Assembly: GCF_910585425.1 (NCBI RefSeq)
Contig: NZ_CAJUCP010000017.1
Span: forward strand, 27,845-91,844
DNA from: an uncultured Acetatifactor sp.
Lineage (GTDB): Bacteria > Bacillota > Clostridia > Lachnospirales > Lachnospiraceae
Direction: 5' to 3'
Length of the DNA stretch: 64,000 bases
Part shown: positions 8,570 to 17,834 of the stretch, one piece after another
Layout of the letters: each line of letters starts with the position of its first letter
How positions within the stretch are numbered: the first letter of the stretch is position 1
Position numbers and translations under genes: made by a program
The notes under the pieces: model-generated
Seen by the model: only the letters and a program-made list of their open reading frames with translations
Told to the model about the DNA's origin: nothing
Database searches by the model: none

Positions 8570-8961
8570 TGGTGCTGCTGACCGGGGGCTCCAGCGGTTA
8601 CGCCCAGTTCATCACGGTGCTGCTGCTGTTCGTGGTAGTGCTTGGAATCACGGCCGCCGTCACGAAGTGGATGGCGAACTACCAGAAGCAGCAGAGCGCC
8701 AATGAAAACATAGAAGTCATAGAGACCACTCGTATTGCAAACAATAAATATATCCAGATCATACGGGCAGGCGGAAGGTACATGGTCATTGCTGTCTGTA
8801 AGGATACGGTTACCATGTTGGGCGAGATTCCTGAGGGTGAGCTGAAGGAGACGAAGCCTGTACAGGGCTTCAATTTCAAAGAGATTCTCGAGAAGGCGGC
8901 GAGCAAGAAGGACGCCTCCCGGGAAGAGCCAAAGGATAGTCAGTTGCATGATGAAAAATAA
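8569..8961 (+). CDS. fliO: Flagellar biosynthetic protein FliO
   Basis: FliO is a small, poorly conserved membrane factor that helps assemble the FliP-FliQ-FliR export gate. The 130-residue product has one membrane helix near the N-terminus (FITVLLLFVVVLGITAAVTK) and a cytoplasmic FliO domain (NIEVIETTRIANNKYIQIIR, GRYMVIAVCKDTVTMLGE). I start at ATG 8569, which overlaps the cheY stop, rather than at in-frame codons inside cheY. The 3' end overlaps fliP by 14 bases. Confidence 0.9.
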   Translation: MVLLTGGSSGYAQFITVLLLFVVVLGITAAVTKWMANYQKQQSANENIEVIETTRIANNKYIQIIRAGGRYMVIAVCKDTVTMLGEIPEGELKETKPVQGFNFKEILEKAASKKDASREEPKDSQLHDEK

Positions 8962-9745
8962 GCTTAGAACCAAGCGAATAGTAACCGCAATATGCCTACT
9001 GGTCACGGTGGGCATATTGTGTATTGTAAGCTCGATGACAGTATTTGCCAGCGGCGCGGAGACGGATCCCTCCAATGTGCTCTCCATCAGCATGAGCGAT
9101 GGAGGGAACGGGGAGATAAACGGGTCGCTGCGCATCCTGCTGACCCTGACGCTGATTTCCATTGCGCCCATCCTGATCATAATGATGACTTCCTTTACGC
9201 GGATCATCATTGTGCTGCACTTCACCCGGGCGGCGCTGAACACACAGACGGCTCCGCCGAACCAGATTCTGGTGGGGCTGGCCCTGATCCTGACCTTTTT
9301 CATCATGGAACCAACGGTGCAGGAGATCAACGAACAGGCCTATCAGCCCTATGAGGCCGGGGAAATCGACCTGGACGAGGCATTGGAGCGGGGGGTGGCC
9401 CCTCTGCGGAAGTTCATGTACCCGCAGACCCAGGTGAAGGATGTGGATCTGTTCATGGACATCTCCGGGCAGGAATGGGACGGGGTGAGCCTTGACACCA
9501 TTCCGCTGTCCGTGTTGCTGCCCAGCTTCATGCTGAGCGAGCTGAGGATGGCGTTCTGGATAGGCTTTGTCATCTATATCCCGTTCATTGTCATCGACAT
9601 GGTGGTGGCGTCCACGCTGATGAGCATGGGCATGATGATGCTGCCGCCTACCACGATTTCCATGCCTTTCAAGATTCTGCTCTTCGTCCTGGCGGACGGA
9701 TGGAATCTTGTGATAAAGAATCTGGTGGGATCGTTCTATCATTGA
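8948..9745 (+). CDS. fliP: Flagellar type III export protein FliP
   Basis: FliP (265 residues) is the main subunit of the export gate in the basal-body membrane. A cleavable-type signal segment occupies residues 1-35, followed by the conserved helices ILLTLTLISIAPILIIMMTS, FTRIIIVLHFTRAALNTQTA (family signature with TAPPNQILVGLAL) and, at the C-terminus, LMSMGMMMLPPTTISMPFKI and LLFVLADGWNLVIKNLVGSF. Length is typical. ATG 8948 and ATG 8951 are adjacent; either could initiate. Confidence 0.97.
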   Translation: MMKNKLRTKRIVTAICLLVTVGILCIVSSMTVFASGAETDPSNVLSISMSDGGNGEINGSLRILLTLTLISIAPILIIMMTSFTRIIIVLHFTRAALNTQTAPPNQILVGLALILTFFIMEPTVQEINEQAYQPYEAGEIDLDEALERGVAPLRKFMYPQTQVKDVDLFMDISGQEWDGVSLDTIPLSVLLPSFMLSELRMAFWIGFVIYIPFIVIDMVVASTLMSMGMMMLPPTTISMPFKILLFVLADGWNLVIKNLVGSFYH

Positions 9746-9799
9746 GATGAAATGAGAGCAAATGAGGGCTTGTCTTTAGAGGGAAGGAGGGATGCTTAG

Positions 9800-10072
9800 A
9801 TGACTGTAGATGCGGTAATGGATATCGTAAAACAGGCATTGTTCCTGATCATCAAGGTTTCGCTGCCGCTGCTTTTGGTCTCGCTGTGCGTAGGCCTGGC
9901 GGTCAGTATCTTCCAGACAGTGACGTCTATCCAGGAGCAGACACTGACATTCGTGCCGAAGATTATCTGTGTGTTCCTTTCGATGATTCTGTTCGGAAAC
10001 TGGATGATGACGGCTATTCTGGAATTCATGACGGAGCTGTGGACGAATTTCGGCTTATATGCCGGCGGTTAA
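9800..10072 (+). CDS. fliQ: Flagellar type III export protein FliQ
   Basis: A 90-residue, two-helix membrane protein of the export gate. Recognisable segments are ALFLIIKVSLPLLLVSLCVG, the inter-helix FQTVTSIQEQTLTFVPKII (the most conserved part of FliQ) and a second helix FLSMILFGNWMMTAILEFM. Preceded by GAAGGAGGG. Normal size and position between fliP and fliR. Confidence 0.97.
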   Translation: MTVDAVMDIVKQALFLIIKVSLPLLLVSLCVGLAVSIFQTVTSIQEQTLTFVPKIICVFLSMILFGNWMMTAILEFMTELWTNFGLYAGG

Positions 10073-10084
10073 GGGGCATGGCGG

Positions 10085-10867
10085 ATGATTGACTATTCCT
10101 TTTCCATTTATGATCTGGAATATTTCCTGCTGATTCTGGTCAGGGTGTCATGCTTTGTGTATGTGGCCCCTTTCTTCAGCATGAAGAATACGCCTGCCAA
10201 TGTGCGGGTCGCCATCAGCTTTTTCACATCGCTGCTTCTGTACCAGGCCCTGACGCCCACAGAGGCGGTGGCCTATTCGTCGCTTGCAGGGTATACGGTC
10301 ATCGTGCTGAAGGAAGCGCTGGTGGGGCTGCTGATAGGCCTGGCGGCCAATGTCTGCACCTCCATCGTGAATTTTGCGGGCTCTATCGCGGACATGGAGA
10401 CAGGACTGTCCATGGTGACGCTGATGGACCCCACCTCCAGGGAGAGCACCAGCATCACGGGCGTGCTGTACCAGTATGTGCTGATGCTCATGATGATCGC
10501 CACGGGGATGTACCGGTATCTCTTTGGCGCCCTGGCGGATACATTTATACTGATTCCCGTGAACGGGGCGGTGCTCCGTGCGGATTCCCTGGTGGATTCC
10601 ATGCTGGAGTTCCTGTCGGATTATGTCATCATCGGCTTCCGCATCGTGCTGCCCATATTCTGCTCCATATTGCTGCTGAACGCGGTGCTGGGCGTGCTGG
10701 CCAAGGTGGCGCCCCAGATGAACATGTTCGCCGTGGGTATCCAGCTGAAGGTCTTAGTGGGGCTGTCGGTGCTCTTCCTCACGGCAGGCATGCTGCCGGG
10801 GATAGGGGATTTTGTGTTCGATGAGATGAAGAGAATGATCCATTCCTTTGTGGGAGGCATGACATGA
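10085..10867 (+). CDS. fliR: Flagellar type III export protein FliR
   Basis: FliR (260 residues) closes the FliP-FliQ-FliR export channel. It is almost entirely membrane segments, with the family-typical RVAISFFTSLLLY, KEALVGLLIGLAANVC, VNFAGSIADMETGLSMVTLM and NMFAVGIQLKVLVGLSVLFL. The last four bases overlap the flhB start (ATGA at 10864-10867), implying coupled translation with its partner FlhB. Confidence 0.96.
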   Translation: MIDYSFSIYDLEYFLLILVRVSCFVYVAPFFSMKNTPANVRVAISFFTSLLLYQALTPTEAVAYSSLAGYTVIVLKEALVGLLIGLAANVCTSIVNFAGSIADMETGLSMVTLMDPTSRESTSITGVLYQYVLMLMMIATGMYRYLFGALADTFILIPVNGAVLRADSLVDSMLEFLSDYVIIGFRIVLPIFCSILLLNAVLGVLAKVAPQMNMFAVGIQLKVLVGLSVLFLTAGMLPGIGDFVFDEMKRMIHSFVGGMT

Positions 10868-11973
10868 TTCGCTATAATCTGCAGTTTTTTGCAAAGGAGG
10901 GCATGGGGGGCGAGAAGACAGAGCCCGCCACCCAAAAGAAGCTGAGCGATGCCCGCAAGAAGGGACAGGTGGCCAAGAGCCGGGAGCTCACCAACGGCCT
11001 GGAGCTCCTGGCGCTGTTCCTGATACTGAAGTTCTGGGTAGGGCATATGGGCATACAGTTCCTGGATGTGTTCAACAATATCTACAGCAAGATTCCGGAC
11101 GTGACGATGTACTGGCAGGACACCATGCCGGAGCGGGAGGCCAGCATCCTGTTCAGCCAGCTGCTGCTGGGCGTGCTGACGATCATAGCCCCCATCCTGC
11201 TGGTGGGGTACTTGATCGCGTTCCTCACGGACGTGGCGCAGGTGAAGTGGAAGCCCAGCCTGGAGCCCATGAAGCCCAAGTTCAACAAGCTGAATCCAAT
11301 CAGCGGCTTCAAGAAGATCTTCTCCGTGAACGCTTTGGTGGAGCTGGTGAAGTCCATCGCCAAGATTGCGCTGATCGGGTATGTGTGCTACAGCTACTTA
11401 AAGGATAAATGGCCCATACTGTTCAACCTCTACGATGTGACGCTGATGCAGGCCCTGGAGCTGGTGGCGGGTATCGTGACGGATCTGGGGATACGGGTGG
11501 CTGTCTTCTATATGGTGCTGGCCTTCGCGGATTACGCTTACCAGAAGTTCAAGTTCTCCAACGACATGAAGATGACCAAGCAGGAGGTCAAGGAGGAGTT
11601 CAAGCAGCAGGAAGGCGATCCTCAGGTCAAGGGCAAGATCAGGCAGAAGATGAGGGAGACCTCCATGAAGCGCATGATGCAGTCCCTGCCCCAGGCGGAC
11701 GTGGTCATCACGAACCCCACCCACTATGCGGTGGCCATCAAGTATGACCCGCAGGTGGCGGACGCGCCCCTGGTGATAGCCAAGGGAGAGGACTATCTGG
11801 CGGCCCGTATCAAAGAGGTGGCCAGGGAGAACAAAATCGAGATCGTAGAGAACAAGCCGCTGGCCCGGATGCTGTATGCCAATGTGGACATAGGGCAGGC
11901 AGTGCCGCCGGAGCTGTATCAGGCGGTGGCGGAGGTGCTGGCTTTTGTATATCAGTTGCAGGGGAAGATTTAA
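10864..11973 (+). CDS. flhB: Flagellar export substrate-specificity switch FlhB
   Basis: FlhB (369 residues) gates substrate choice. The N-terminus has the conserved EKTEPATQKKLSDARKKGQV followed by four membrane helices. The cytoplasmic domain contains the autocleavage motif NPTH at about residues 283-286 (VVITNPTHYAVAIKYD), with the usual downstream helix. Cleavage between Asn and Pro, prompted by FliK (encoded at the start of the window), changes export from hook to filament proteins. The first 17 residues include an extra leader before the conserved lysine-rich start. Confidence 0.97.
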   Translation: MIRYNLQFFAKEGMGGEKTEPATQKKLSDARKKGQVAKSRELTNGLELLALFLILKFWVGHMGIQFLDVFNNIYSKIPDVTMYWQDTMPEREASILFSQLLLGVLTIIAPILLVGYLIAFLTDVAQVKWKPSLEPMKPKFNKLNPISGFKKIFSVNALVELVKSIAKIALIGYVCYSYLKDKWPILFNLYDVTLMQALELVAGIVTDLGIRVAVFYMVLAFADYAYQKFKFSNDMKMTKQEVKEEFKQQEGDPQVKGKIRQKMRETSMKRMMQSLPQADVVITNPTHYAVAIKYDPQVADAPLVIAKGEDYLAARIKEVARENKIEIVENKPLARMLYANVDIGQAVPPELYQAVAEVLAFVYQLQGKI

Positions 11974-12027
11974 GGTGAGATTCATAAACTACTGGGATTC
12001 AGGGAAATCAGGGGAGGAGACGACAGC

Positions 12028-14073
12028 ATGAGCGATAAAATGGCGAGAACAGACGTTATGATAGCCATCTATGTGCTGGTGGCGTTCATGATGTTCATCG
12101 TGCCGCTTCCGGCGGGCATACTGGATGTGTTCATGGCATTGAATATTGCTATCGCTTTTACGATTCTGTTTGCCTGCATGTTCATCAAGGAAGTGCTGGA
12201 TATGTCGTACTTCCCGACCATTCTTTTGTTCACCACCATTTTTCGGATAGCAATGAACGTGTCCTCCACGAGATTGATCCTGAAGACGGGCACCTCCGGA
12301 AATGTGGTAATGACCTTCGGAGAGTTCGTAGGAGGCGGCGACCTGATCATCGGCGCGATCGTCTTCATCATTCTGATCATGATTCAGTTCCTGGTCATCA
12401 ACAAAGGTTCCGAGCGCGTGGCTGAGGTCACTGCCAGATTCACGCTGGACGCCATGCCCGGTAAGCAGATGGCTATCGACGCGGATCTGAACACCGGCGC
12501 CATCGATGACAGGGAGGCCAGGGAGAGGCGTGAGAAGATTCAGCTGGAGTCCAGCTTCTTCGGCTCCATGGACGGTGCCGTGAAGTACGTCAAGGGAGAC
12601 GCCATCGCAGGACTCCTGCTGACGCTCATCAACCTGTTGGGCGGCATAGCCATGGGAATGCTGCGAAACGGCATGGATGTCATGACAGCGCTGGACAATT
12701 ATGGCATCCTCACCATCGGTGACGGCCTGGTGAGCCAGATTCCCTCTCTGCTCATCTCTCTGTCCACCGGCGTGCTGGTCACAAAGGGAAGCAAGGAGTC
12801 AGAGTTCGGCCCGGCCATTATCAGGCAGCTCTTCGGGATACCGAAGGTCATGTACATGGTGGGCGGGACGCTGGCGTTTTTGTCCATATTCACGGATCTG
12901 AACACCATCCTGTTCCTGGGGCTGGGGCTCCTCTTCATCGTAGGCGGCCGGATGATCGCCAGCAATCTGGAGACTCAGGCCATCGAGCGGGAGGTGGACA
13001 GCGACGAGGAGGCGGCGGAGGAGATGCGGCAGCCTGAGAATGTGGCAAGCCTCCTGCAGGTGGATCCCATCGAGCTGGAGTTCGGCTACGGGATCATACC
13101 CCTGGCCGACGTGAACCAGGGCGGAGACCTGCTGGACCGCGTGGTCATGATCAGGCGGCAGATCGCGCTGGAGCTGGGTACTGTGGTGCCGATCATCCGT
13201 CTGCGGGACAATATCCAGTTGAACCCCAACCAGTATATCATCAAGATCAAGGGCATACAGGTCAGCGAGGGCGAGATTCTCTTCGACCACTACATGGCCA
13301 TGAACCCCGGCTATGTGGAGGAGGAGATTACAGGTATCCCTACCTTTGAGCCCTCCTTCCATCTGCCGGCCATCTGGATCACGGAGGGGCAGAGGGAGCG
13401 CGCGGAGAGCCTGGGCTATACCGTGGTGGATCCGCCGTCCATCATCGCCACCCATCTGACGGAGATCATCAGGCAGCATATCGACGAGCTGCTGAGCAGA
13501 CAGGACGTCCAGAACCTGGTGAACAATATGAAGGAGACCAATCCCTCGCTGGTGGATGAGCTGGTTCCCAAGCTCCTGGGGCTGGGCGAGATTCAGAAGG
13601 TGCTGCAGAACCTGCTGAAGGAGGGCATCTCCATCCGGGACCTTCTGACCATCATGGAGACCCTGGCGGACTATGCTCCGGCTACCAGGGATACGGATAT
13701 TCTGACGGAATATGTCAGGCAGAGCCTGAAGCGGGCGATTTCCACGAAGTATTTCCCGCCTCACGAGACCACCAATGTGGTCACGCTGGATCCCAAGGTG
13801 GAGCAGGAGATCATGGGAAGCGTGAAGCAGACGGAAAACGGCGCTTTCCTGAATCTGGATCCGGGGAGGTCGCGGGCGATCATCGATTCGGTGGGCAAGG
13901 AGGTCCAGAAGCTGGAGAATCTTGGAAAGAATCCGATTGTGATCACTTCTCCCATCGTGCGTATGTATTTCAAGAGATTGACAGAAGATTATTACAGGGA
14001 ACTGGTAGTGGTGTCATATAATGAAGTGGAGACGAATGTGGAATTACAGTCTGTGGGGATGGTGACAGCATAA
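12028..14073 (+). CDS. flhA: Flagellar type III export protein FlhA
   Basis: FlhA (681 residues) forms the nonameric export ring. The N-terminal half holds eight predicted membrane helices and the FHIPEP-family loop (TLDAMPGKQMAIDADLNTGA, then DDREARERREKIQLESSFFG). The C-terminal half is the cytoplasmic chaperone-docking domain (from about residue 340; GYGIIPLADVNQGGDLLDRV and a final SYNEVETNVELQSVGMVTA). Ribosome site GGGGAGGAG is upstream. Ends one base before the flhF start. Confidence 0.97.
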   Translation: MSDKMARTDVMIAIYVLVAFMMFIVPLPAGILDVFMALNIAIAFTILFACMFIKEVLDMSYFPTILLFTTIFRIAMNVSSTRLILKTGTSGNVVMTFGEFVGGGDLIIGAIVFIILIMIQFLVINKGSERVAEVTARFTLDAMPGKQMAIDADLNTGAIDDREARERREKIQLESSFFGSMDGAVKYVKGDAIAGLLLTLINLLGGIAMGMLRNGMDVMTALDNYGILTIGDGLVSQIPSLLISLSTGVLVTKGSKESEFGPAIIRQLFGIPKVMYMVGGTLAFLSIFTDLNTILFLGLGLLFIVGGRMIASNLETQAIEREVDSDEEAAEEMRQPENVASLLQVDPIELEFGYGIIPLADVNQGGDLLDRVVMIRRQIALELGTVVPIIRLRDNIQLNPNQYIIKIKGIQVSEGEILFDHYMAMNPGYVEEEITGIPTFEPSFHLPAIWITEGQRERAESLGYTVVDPPSIIATHLTEIIRQHIDELLSRQDVQNLVNNMKETNPSLVDELVPKLLGLGEIQKVLQNLLKEGISIRDLLTIMETLADYAPATRDTDILTEYVRQSLKRAISTKYFPPHETTNVVTLDPKVEQEIMGSVKQTENGAFLNLDPGRSRAIIDSVGKEVQKLENLGKNPIVITSPIVRMYFKRLTEDYYRELVVVSYNEVETNVELQSVGMVTA

Positions 14074-14074
14074 G

Positions 14075-15364
14075 ATGATAATCAAGAAGTTTTTGGGCAA
14101 AACGGAAGAGGAGGCGGTGGAGGCTGCCAAAAAGGAGCTGGGAAGCGGCGTTGTCATCATGAATGTGAAGAACGTGAAGCCCAAGGGCCTGAAGGCGCTG
14201 TTTCGGCCGAAGATGATTGAAGTCACCGTGGCGCTGGAGGAGGAGAGCGATGTGAAGAGCCTGCCGCGCAGGGAGGGAATCCCCGCATCGGCTGGGAATC
14301 CCCCAGCGGCCCGGACCGTGCTCCAGGGAGGACGGCCGGTATCCGGCGGGGGAAGCATACTGCGGCCCGCGGAGGACTCCATGGAGGACAGGGCGTCCAT
14401 CGAGAGGAAGCTGGACAATCTCCAGAACCTGCTGGTGAGCCGGTTCCAGCAGAGCGAGCTGGAGCGCAGGGAGCAGCTGGCAGGCGAGGAGGACGGCCCG
14501 GATTCGGAGGAATGCCCGGAAGCGGAGGACATGGAGGAGAAGGAGGAAATCACCGAGCAGCAGCGCTTCATGAAGCTTCTGTACAATACCATGCTGGAGA
14601 GCGAGGTGGACGAGAAATACGCGAACCAGATCGTGGACGAGGTGGATGTGTCAGGGCAGTCCAATCTTCCCTTCGACTATATCCTGGGAAATGTCTACCA
14701 GAAAATGATCCTGAAGTTCGGCAGGGCGGACGGGATCACCGCCGTGGAGGGACATCCGAAGATCGTAGTCTTCATGGGCCCCACGGGGGTGGGAAAGACC
14801 ACCACCATAGCCAAGATTGCCAGCGATTACGTGGTGGAGGAGAAGAAAAGGGTGGCGCTCCTGACGGCGGATACCTACCGTATCGCCGCGGTAGACCAGC
14901 TTCGCACCTATGCCAATATCCTGGAAGTCCCCTTTCGGGTCATCTATTCCGAGGAGGAGGCCAGGGAAGCCATACAGGAATTCGGGGGATATGACTATAT
15001 CTTTGTAGACACCGCGGGACATTCCCACCAGAATGAGGAACAGCTGAACCATATGAAGAGACTGGTGGAGGTGGTGCGGGAGGCAGGGGAGAGCCAGGTA
15101 TTTCTGGTGCTTTCCGCCACTACGAAATACAGGGACCTGACCAGGATCGTATCCCGGTACAGCCAGATCGCGGACTACCAGCTTATTTTCACGAAGCTGG
15201 ACGAGACGGACGTGCTGGGGAACCTGCTGAACCTGAAGCTCTATACGGATACGCCCATCGCTTTCGTGACCTATGGACAGAATGTGCCGAATGACATCGA
15301 GCAGTTCAACCCCCAAAAGGCGGTAAAACAGATTCTGAGCAAGAAGCAGGAGCGGAATGCATGA
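14075..15364 (+). CDS. flhF: Flagellar biosynthesis GTPase FlhF
   Basis: FlhF is an SRP-like GTPase that fixes the place and number of flagella. Domain order: B domain (MIIKKFLGKTEEEAVEAAKK, about 1-75), a low-complexity linker rich in Gly/Pro/Glu (about 75-165), N domain, and the G domain with GPTGVGKTTT at about 234-243, DTYRIAAVDQL, DTAGHSHQN and TKLDET. All GTP-binding motifs look intact. The neighbouring FlhG is its GTPase activator and the pair is adjacent as usual. Confidence 0.96.
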   Translation: MIIKKFLGKTEEEAVEAAKKELGSGVVIMNVKNVKPKGLKALFRPKMIEVTVALEEESDVKSLPRREGIPASAGNPPAARTVLQGGRPVSGGGSILRPAEDSMEDRASIERKLDNLQNLLVSRFQQSELERREQLAGEEDGPDSEECPEAEDMEEKEEITEQQRFMKLLYNTMLESEVDEKYANQIVDEVDVSGQSNLPFDYILGNVYQKMILKFGRADGITAVEGHPKIVVFMGPTGVGKTTTIAKIASDYVVEEKKRVALLTADTYRIAAVDQLRTYANILEVPFRVIYSEEEAREAIQEFGGYDYIFVDTAGHSHQNEEQLNHMKRLVEVVREAGESQVFLVLSATTKYRDLTRIVSRYSQIADYQLIFTKLDETDVLGNLLNLKLYTDTPIAFVTYGQNVPNDIEQFNPQKAVKQILSKKQERNA

Positions 15365-15437
15365 GGATAAAGCGGAGGAAGAGCGTTCCATGGAAGAAAG
15401 GCATTCCGGGACAGGAAGATACACAAGGAGGTAAGAG

Positions 15438-16313
15438 ATGGACCAGGCAGAACAGTTACGAATCCTAAAGGCAGGCCAGCAGCAGTCCAAACCCCTGGCC
15501 CGTGTCATTGCCGTCACCAGCGGCAAGGGCGGCGTGGGAAAGTCCAATACCTCCATCAATCTGGCTATCCAGTTCAGGAAAATGGGGAAGAGGGTCATCA
15601 TCCTGGACGCGGACTTCGGCCTGGCGAATATAGAGATCATGTTCGGCGCTGTACCTGAGCACAATCTGTGCGACCTGATCTATCAGGGGAAGGGCATCAG
15701 GGACATCATCACATGGGGCCCTATGGAGGTGGGCTTCATCTCGGGCGGGAGCGGCATCGTGGGGATGTCCAATCTAAGCCGGGATTATCTGAATTACATC
15801 ATCCAGAACCTGGCCCAGCTGGACAGCATCGCAGACATCATCATCGTGGACACAGGGGCGGGCATCTCGGACGCCGTGCTGGAGTTCCTGATAGCCAGCG
15901 GCGAGATCCTCCTGGTGACTACGCCGGAGCCCACGTCCATCACCGATTCCTATTCGCTGGTGAAGGCCCTGTACCGCCATCCCAGGTTCGACGCGGAGAC
16001 CATGAAGGTGAAGCTGATCGCCAACAGGGTGCAGAAGGGAGCGGAGGGGCAGATCCTCTTCAACAAGCTGAACGCGGTGATAGAGCGCTATCTGAAGGTG
16101 CCCATGACCTATCTGGGCTATGTGCCGGAGGATTCCCAGCTCCCCAAGTCGGTGATGCAGCAGGTCCCGGTGTCCCTGCATAATCCGTCAGCCAGGTCCA
16201 CGGCGGCCTATGAGCGCATCGCGGAAAGGCTCCTGGACAAGGAGGAGTCGGGAAGGCAGCCCAGGAGAGGGATGGCAGCATTTTTTTCACATATCATTAC
16301 CAGAAAACGGTAA
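15438..16313 (+). CDS. flhG: Flagellar number regulator FlhG (MinD/ParA-like ATPase)
   Basis: A 291-residue P-loop ATPase with the deviant Walker A motif VTSGKGGVGKSN near residue 25, ILDADFGLANIE, and the switch IIIVDTGAGISDAVLE. FlhG (YlxH) stimulates the FlhF GTPase through an N-terminal helix; here DQAEQLRILKAGQQQ matches the activator motif. The C-terminus carries basic residues likely to contact membrane. GGAGGTAAG precedes the ATG. The final part of the gene (AFFSHIITRKR) is rich in T/A. Confidence 0.94.
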   Translation: MDQAEQLRILKAGQQQSKPLARVIAVTSGKGGVGKSNTSINLAIQFRKMGKRVIILDADFGLANIEIMFGAVPEHNLCDLIYQGKGIRDIITWGPMEVGFISGGSGIVGMSNLSRDYLNYIIQNLAQLDSIADIIIVDTGAGISDAVLEFLIASGEILLVTTPEPTSITDSYSLVKALYRHPRFDAETMKVKLIANRVQKGAEGQILFNKLNAVIERYLKVPMTYLGYVPEDSQLPKSVMQQVPVSLHNPSARSTAAYERIAERLLDKEESGRQPRRGMAAFFSHIITRKR

Positions 16314-16340
16314 AATGAACAGTAAAGGCAGGTGGTTGTT

Positions 16341-17078
16341 ATGTTTTCCAAATTTATATCGATCGGGGATAAGATTGAATTGCAGGCCGTGTCGCATGAA
16401 TTTGACGAGAAGCCCGGAGCTCCAGTGAAGGTATATCACAGCGAGGTGAACGAGATTCAGTCCGAGGATACCATCGAGATCAAGATGCCCATGGAGAAGA
16501 CGAAATTGATTCTGCTTCCCATAGACAGTGAATACGATATGATCTTCTATGGCTCAAGCGGCCTGTTCCAGTGCCTGGGCAGGGTCATCGACCGTTATAA
16601 GAGCAATAACGCGTATCTGCTCCTGGTGGAGATGACCAGCAATCTGCGCAAGTATCAGCGGCGCGAGTTCTACCGTCTGCGCTGTGCGCTGGAGATGCAC
16701 GCCAGGACGCTGAGGGAGGACGAGGTGCAGACCGTGGAGAGCAGGATGCCCTATACCCTGGCGGGAGACCTGCCCCTGAAGGAGAGCGTCATCGTGGACA
16801 TCAGCGGCGGGGGACTGCGCTTCGTGTCCACCCATCGCTTCGAGCAGGGCAGCCTTCTGTACTGCAGCTACCACCTGATGAACGGCGGGGAACATAAGAA
16901 GTACGAGGTGATCAGCAAGGTGATCAGCTGCATCGAGCTGGACAATCGTCCCGGCACGTATGAGCACCGGGTGCAGTATTATGATATAGACCCGGTGGAG
17001 CGGGAGGAGATCATCAAATACATCTTCGAGGAAGAGCGCAAGAGCAGGCAGAAGAAGAGGTTCAATACCGAGGCATAG
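16341..17078 (+). CDS. YcgR-like PilZ domain protein (cyclic di-GMP receptor)
   Basis: The 245-residue product has an N-terminal YcgR-like beta domain (about 1-95) and a C-terminal PilZ domain. The cyclic di-GMP motifs are visible: RREFYRLR near residue 107 (RxxxR) and DISGGGLRF near residue 153 (DxSxxG). Proteins of this kind (YcgR, YpfA/DgrA) slow the motor when c-di-GMP rises. Placement between flhG and cheC supports a motor role. ATG 16341 has AGGTGG five bases upstream; an in-frame GTG at 16332 is less likely. Confidence 0.9.
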   Translation: MFSKFISIGDKIELQAVSHEFDEKPGAPVKVYHSEVNEIQSEDTIEIKMPMEKTKLILLPIDSEYDMIFYGSSGLFQCLGRVIDRYKSNNAYLLLVEMTSNLRKYQRREFYRLRCALEMHARTLREDEVQTVESRMPYTLAGDLPLKESVIVDISGGGLRFVSTHRFEQGSLLYCSYHLMNGGEHKKYEVISKVISCIELDNRPGTYEHRVQYYDIDPVEREEIIKYIFEEERKSRQKKRFNTEA

Positions 17079-17149
17079 AGAGCGGGCGCATCCGCGCGGC
17101 GCAGACGGATGCAAAGAAATGCGTGTCAGGGCACGCACGGGGGTAATAT

Positions 17150-17773
17150 ATGAAAGACGTTAGTTTGGATCAAGTTTCGCAACAGTATTACGATGTGCTG
17201 ACGGAGATCGGCAACATCGGCGCGGGCAATGCCATGACGGCATTGTCCCAGATGCTCCAGTGCAAGGTGGACATGAAGGTTCCTCAGGTCAGGCTGCTGG
17301 AGTTTTCCGAGGTGGGAGAGCTCATGGGCGGCGAGGAGCAGATTATGGCAGCCGTGCTGCTGGCCGTGGAGGGCGACATCACGGGATATATGATGTTCAT
17401 GGTGGAGGAGAACAGCGCCAGGCATCTGATAGGCAAGATAACCGGAGGGATGCTTCCGGAGGGGATGGAATTCGAAGAGATGGGACTGTCCGCCATGCAG
17501 GAGGTGGGGAACATCATCACGGGCGCTTACCTGAATTCCCTGTCTACCATGACCAACATGAAGGTATTCCCCTCCCCTCCTGCAGTGACGGTGGACATGG
17601 CCGGAGCCATACTCAGCGTACCGGCTATCCAGTTCGGGATCTACGGGGACAAGATTCTGCTGATTCAGTCCCAGTTCTATGACGAAGTGCAGCTGGACGG
17701 ATATTTCATACTGATTCCCGATCTGGAATCCTATGAAAAGATACTGACGGCATTGGGCGTACCTATGGTATAA
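17150..17773 (+). CDS. cheC: CheY-P phosphatase CheC
   Basis: CheC (207 residues) dephosphorylates CheY-P and binds CheD. It carries two phosphatase motifs: E19-x-x-N22 in VLTEIGNIGAGNAM, and a second in AMQEVGNIITGAYLNSL. Length and the duplicated architecture fit CheC, not the shorter CheX. It is immediately upstream of cheD, its known partner. With FliY this gives the organism two CheY-P phosphatases. cheA, cheW, cheB and cheR, often found just before cheC, are absent here. Confidence 0.95.
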   Translation: MKDVSLDQVSQQYYDVLTEIGNIGAGNAMTALSQMLQCKVDMKVPQVRLLEFSEVGELMGGEEQIMAAVLLAVEGDITGYMMFMVEENSARHLIGKITGGMLPEGMEFEEMGLSAMQEVGNIITGAYLNSLSTMTNMKVFPSPPAVTVDMAGAILSVPAIQFGIYGDKILLIQSQFYDEVQLDGYFILIPDLESYEKILTALGVPMV

Positions 17774-17834
17774 ATCAATATTTTTATTCGTGGAAAGTAA
17801 AAAATAGCGGATAAAAAGGATATGGAAGTGGCGC

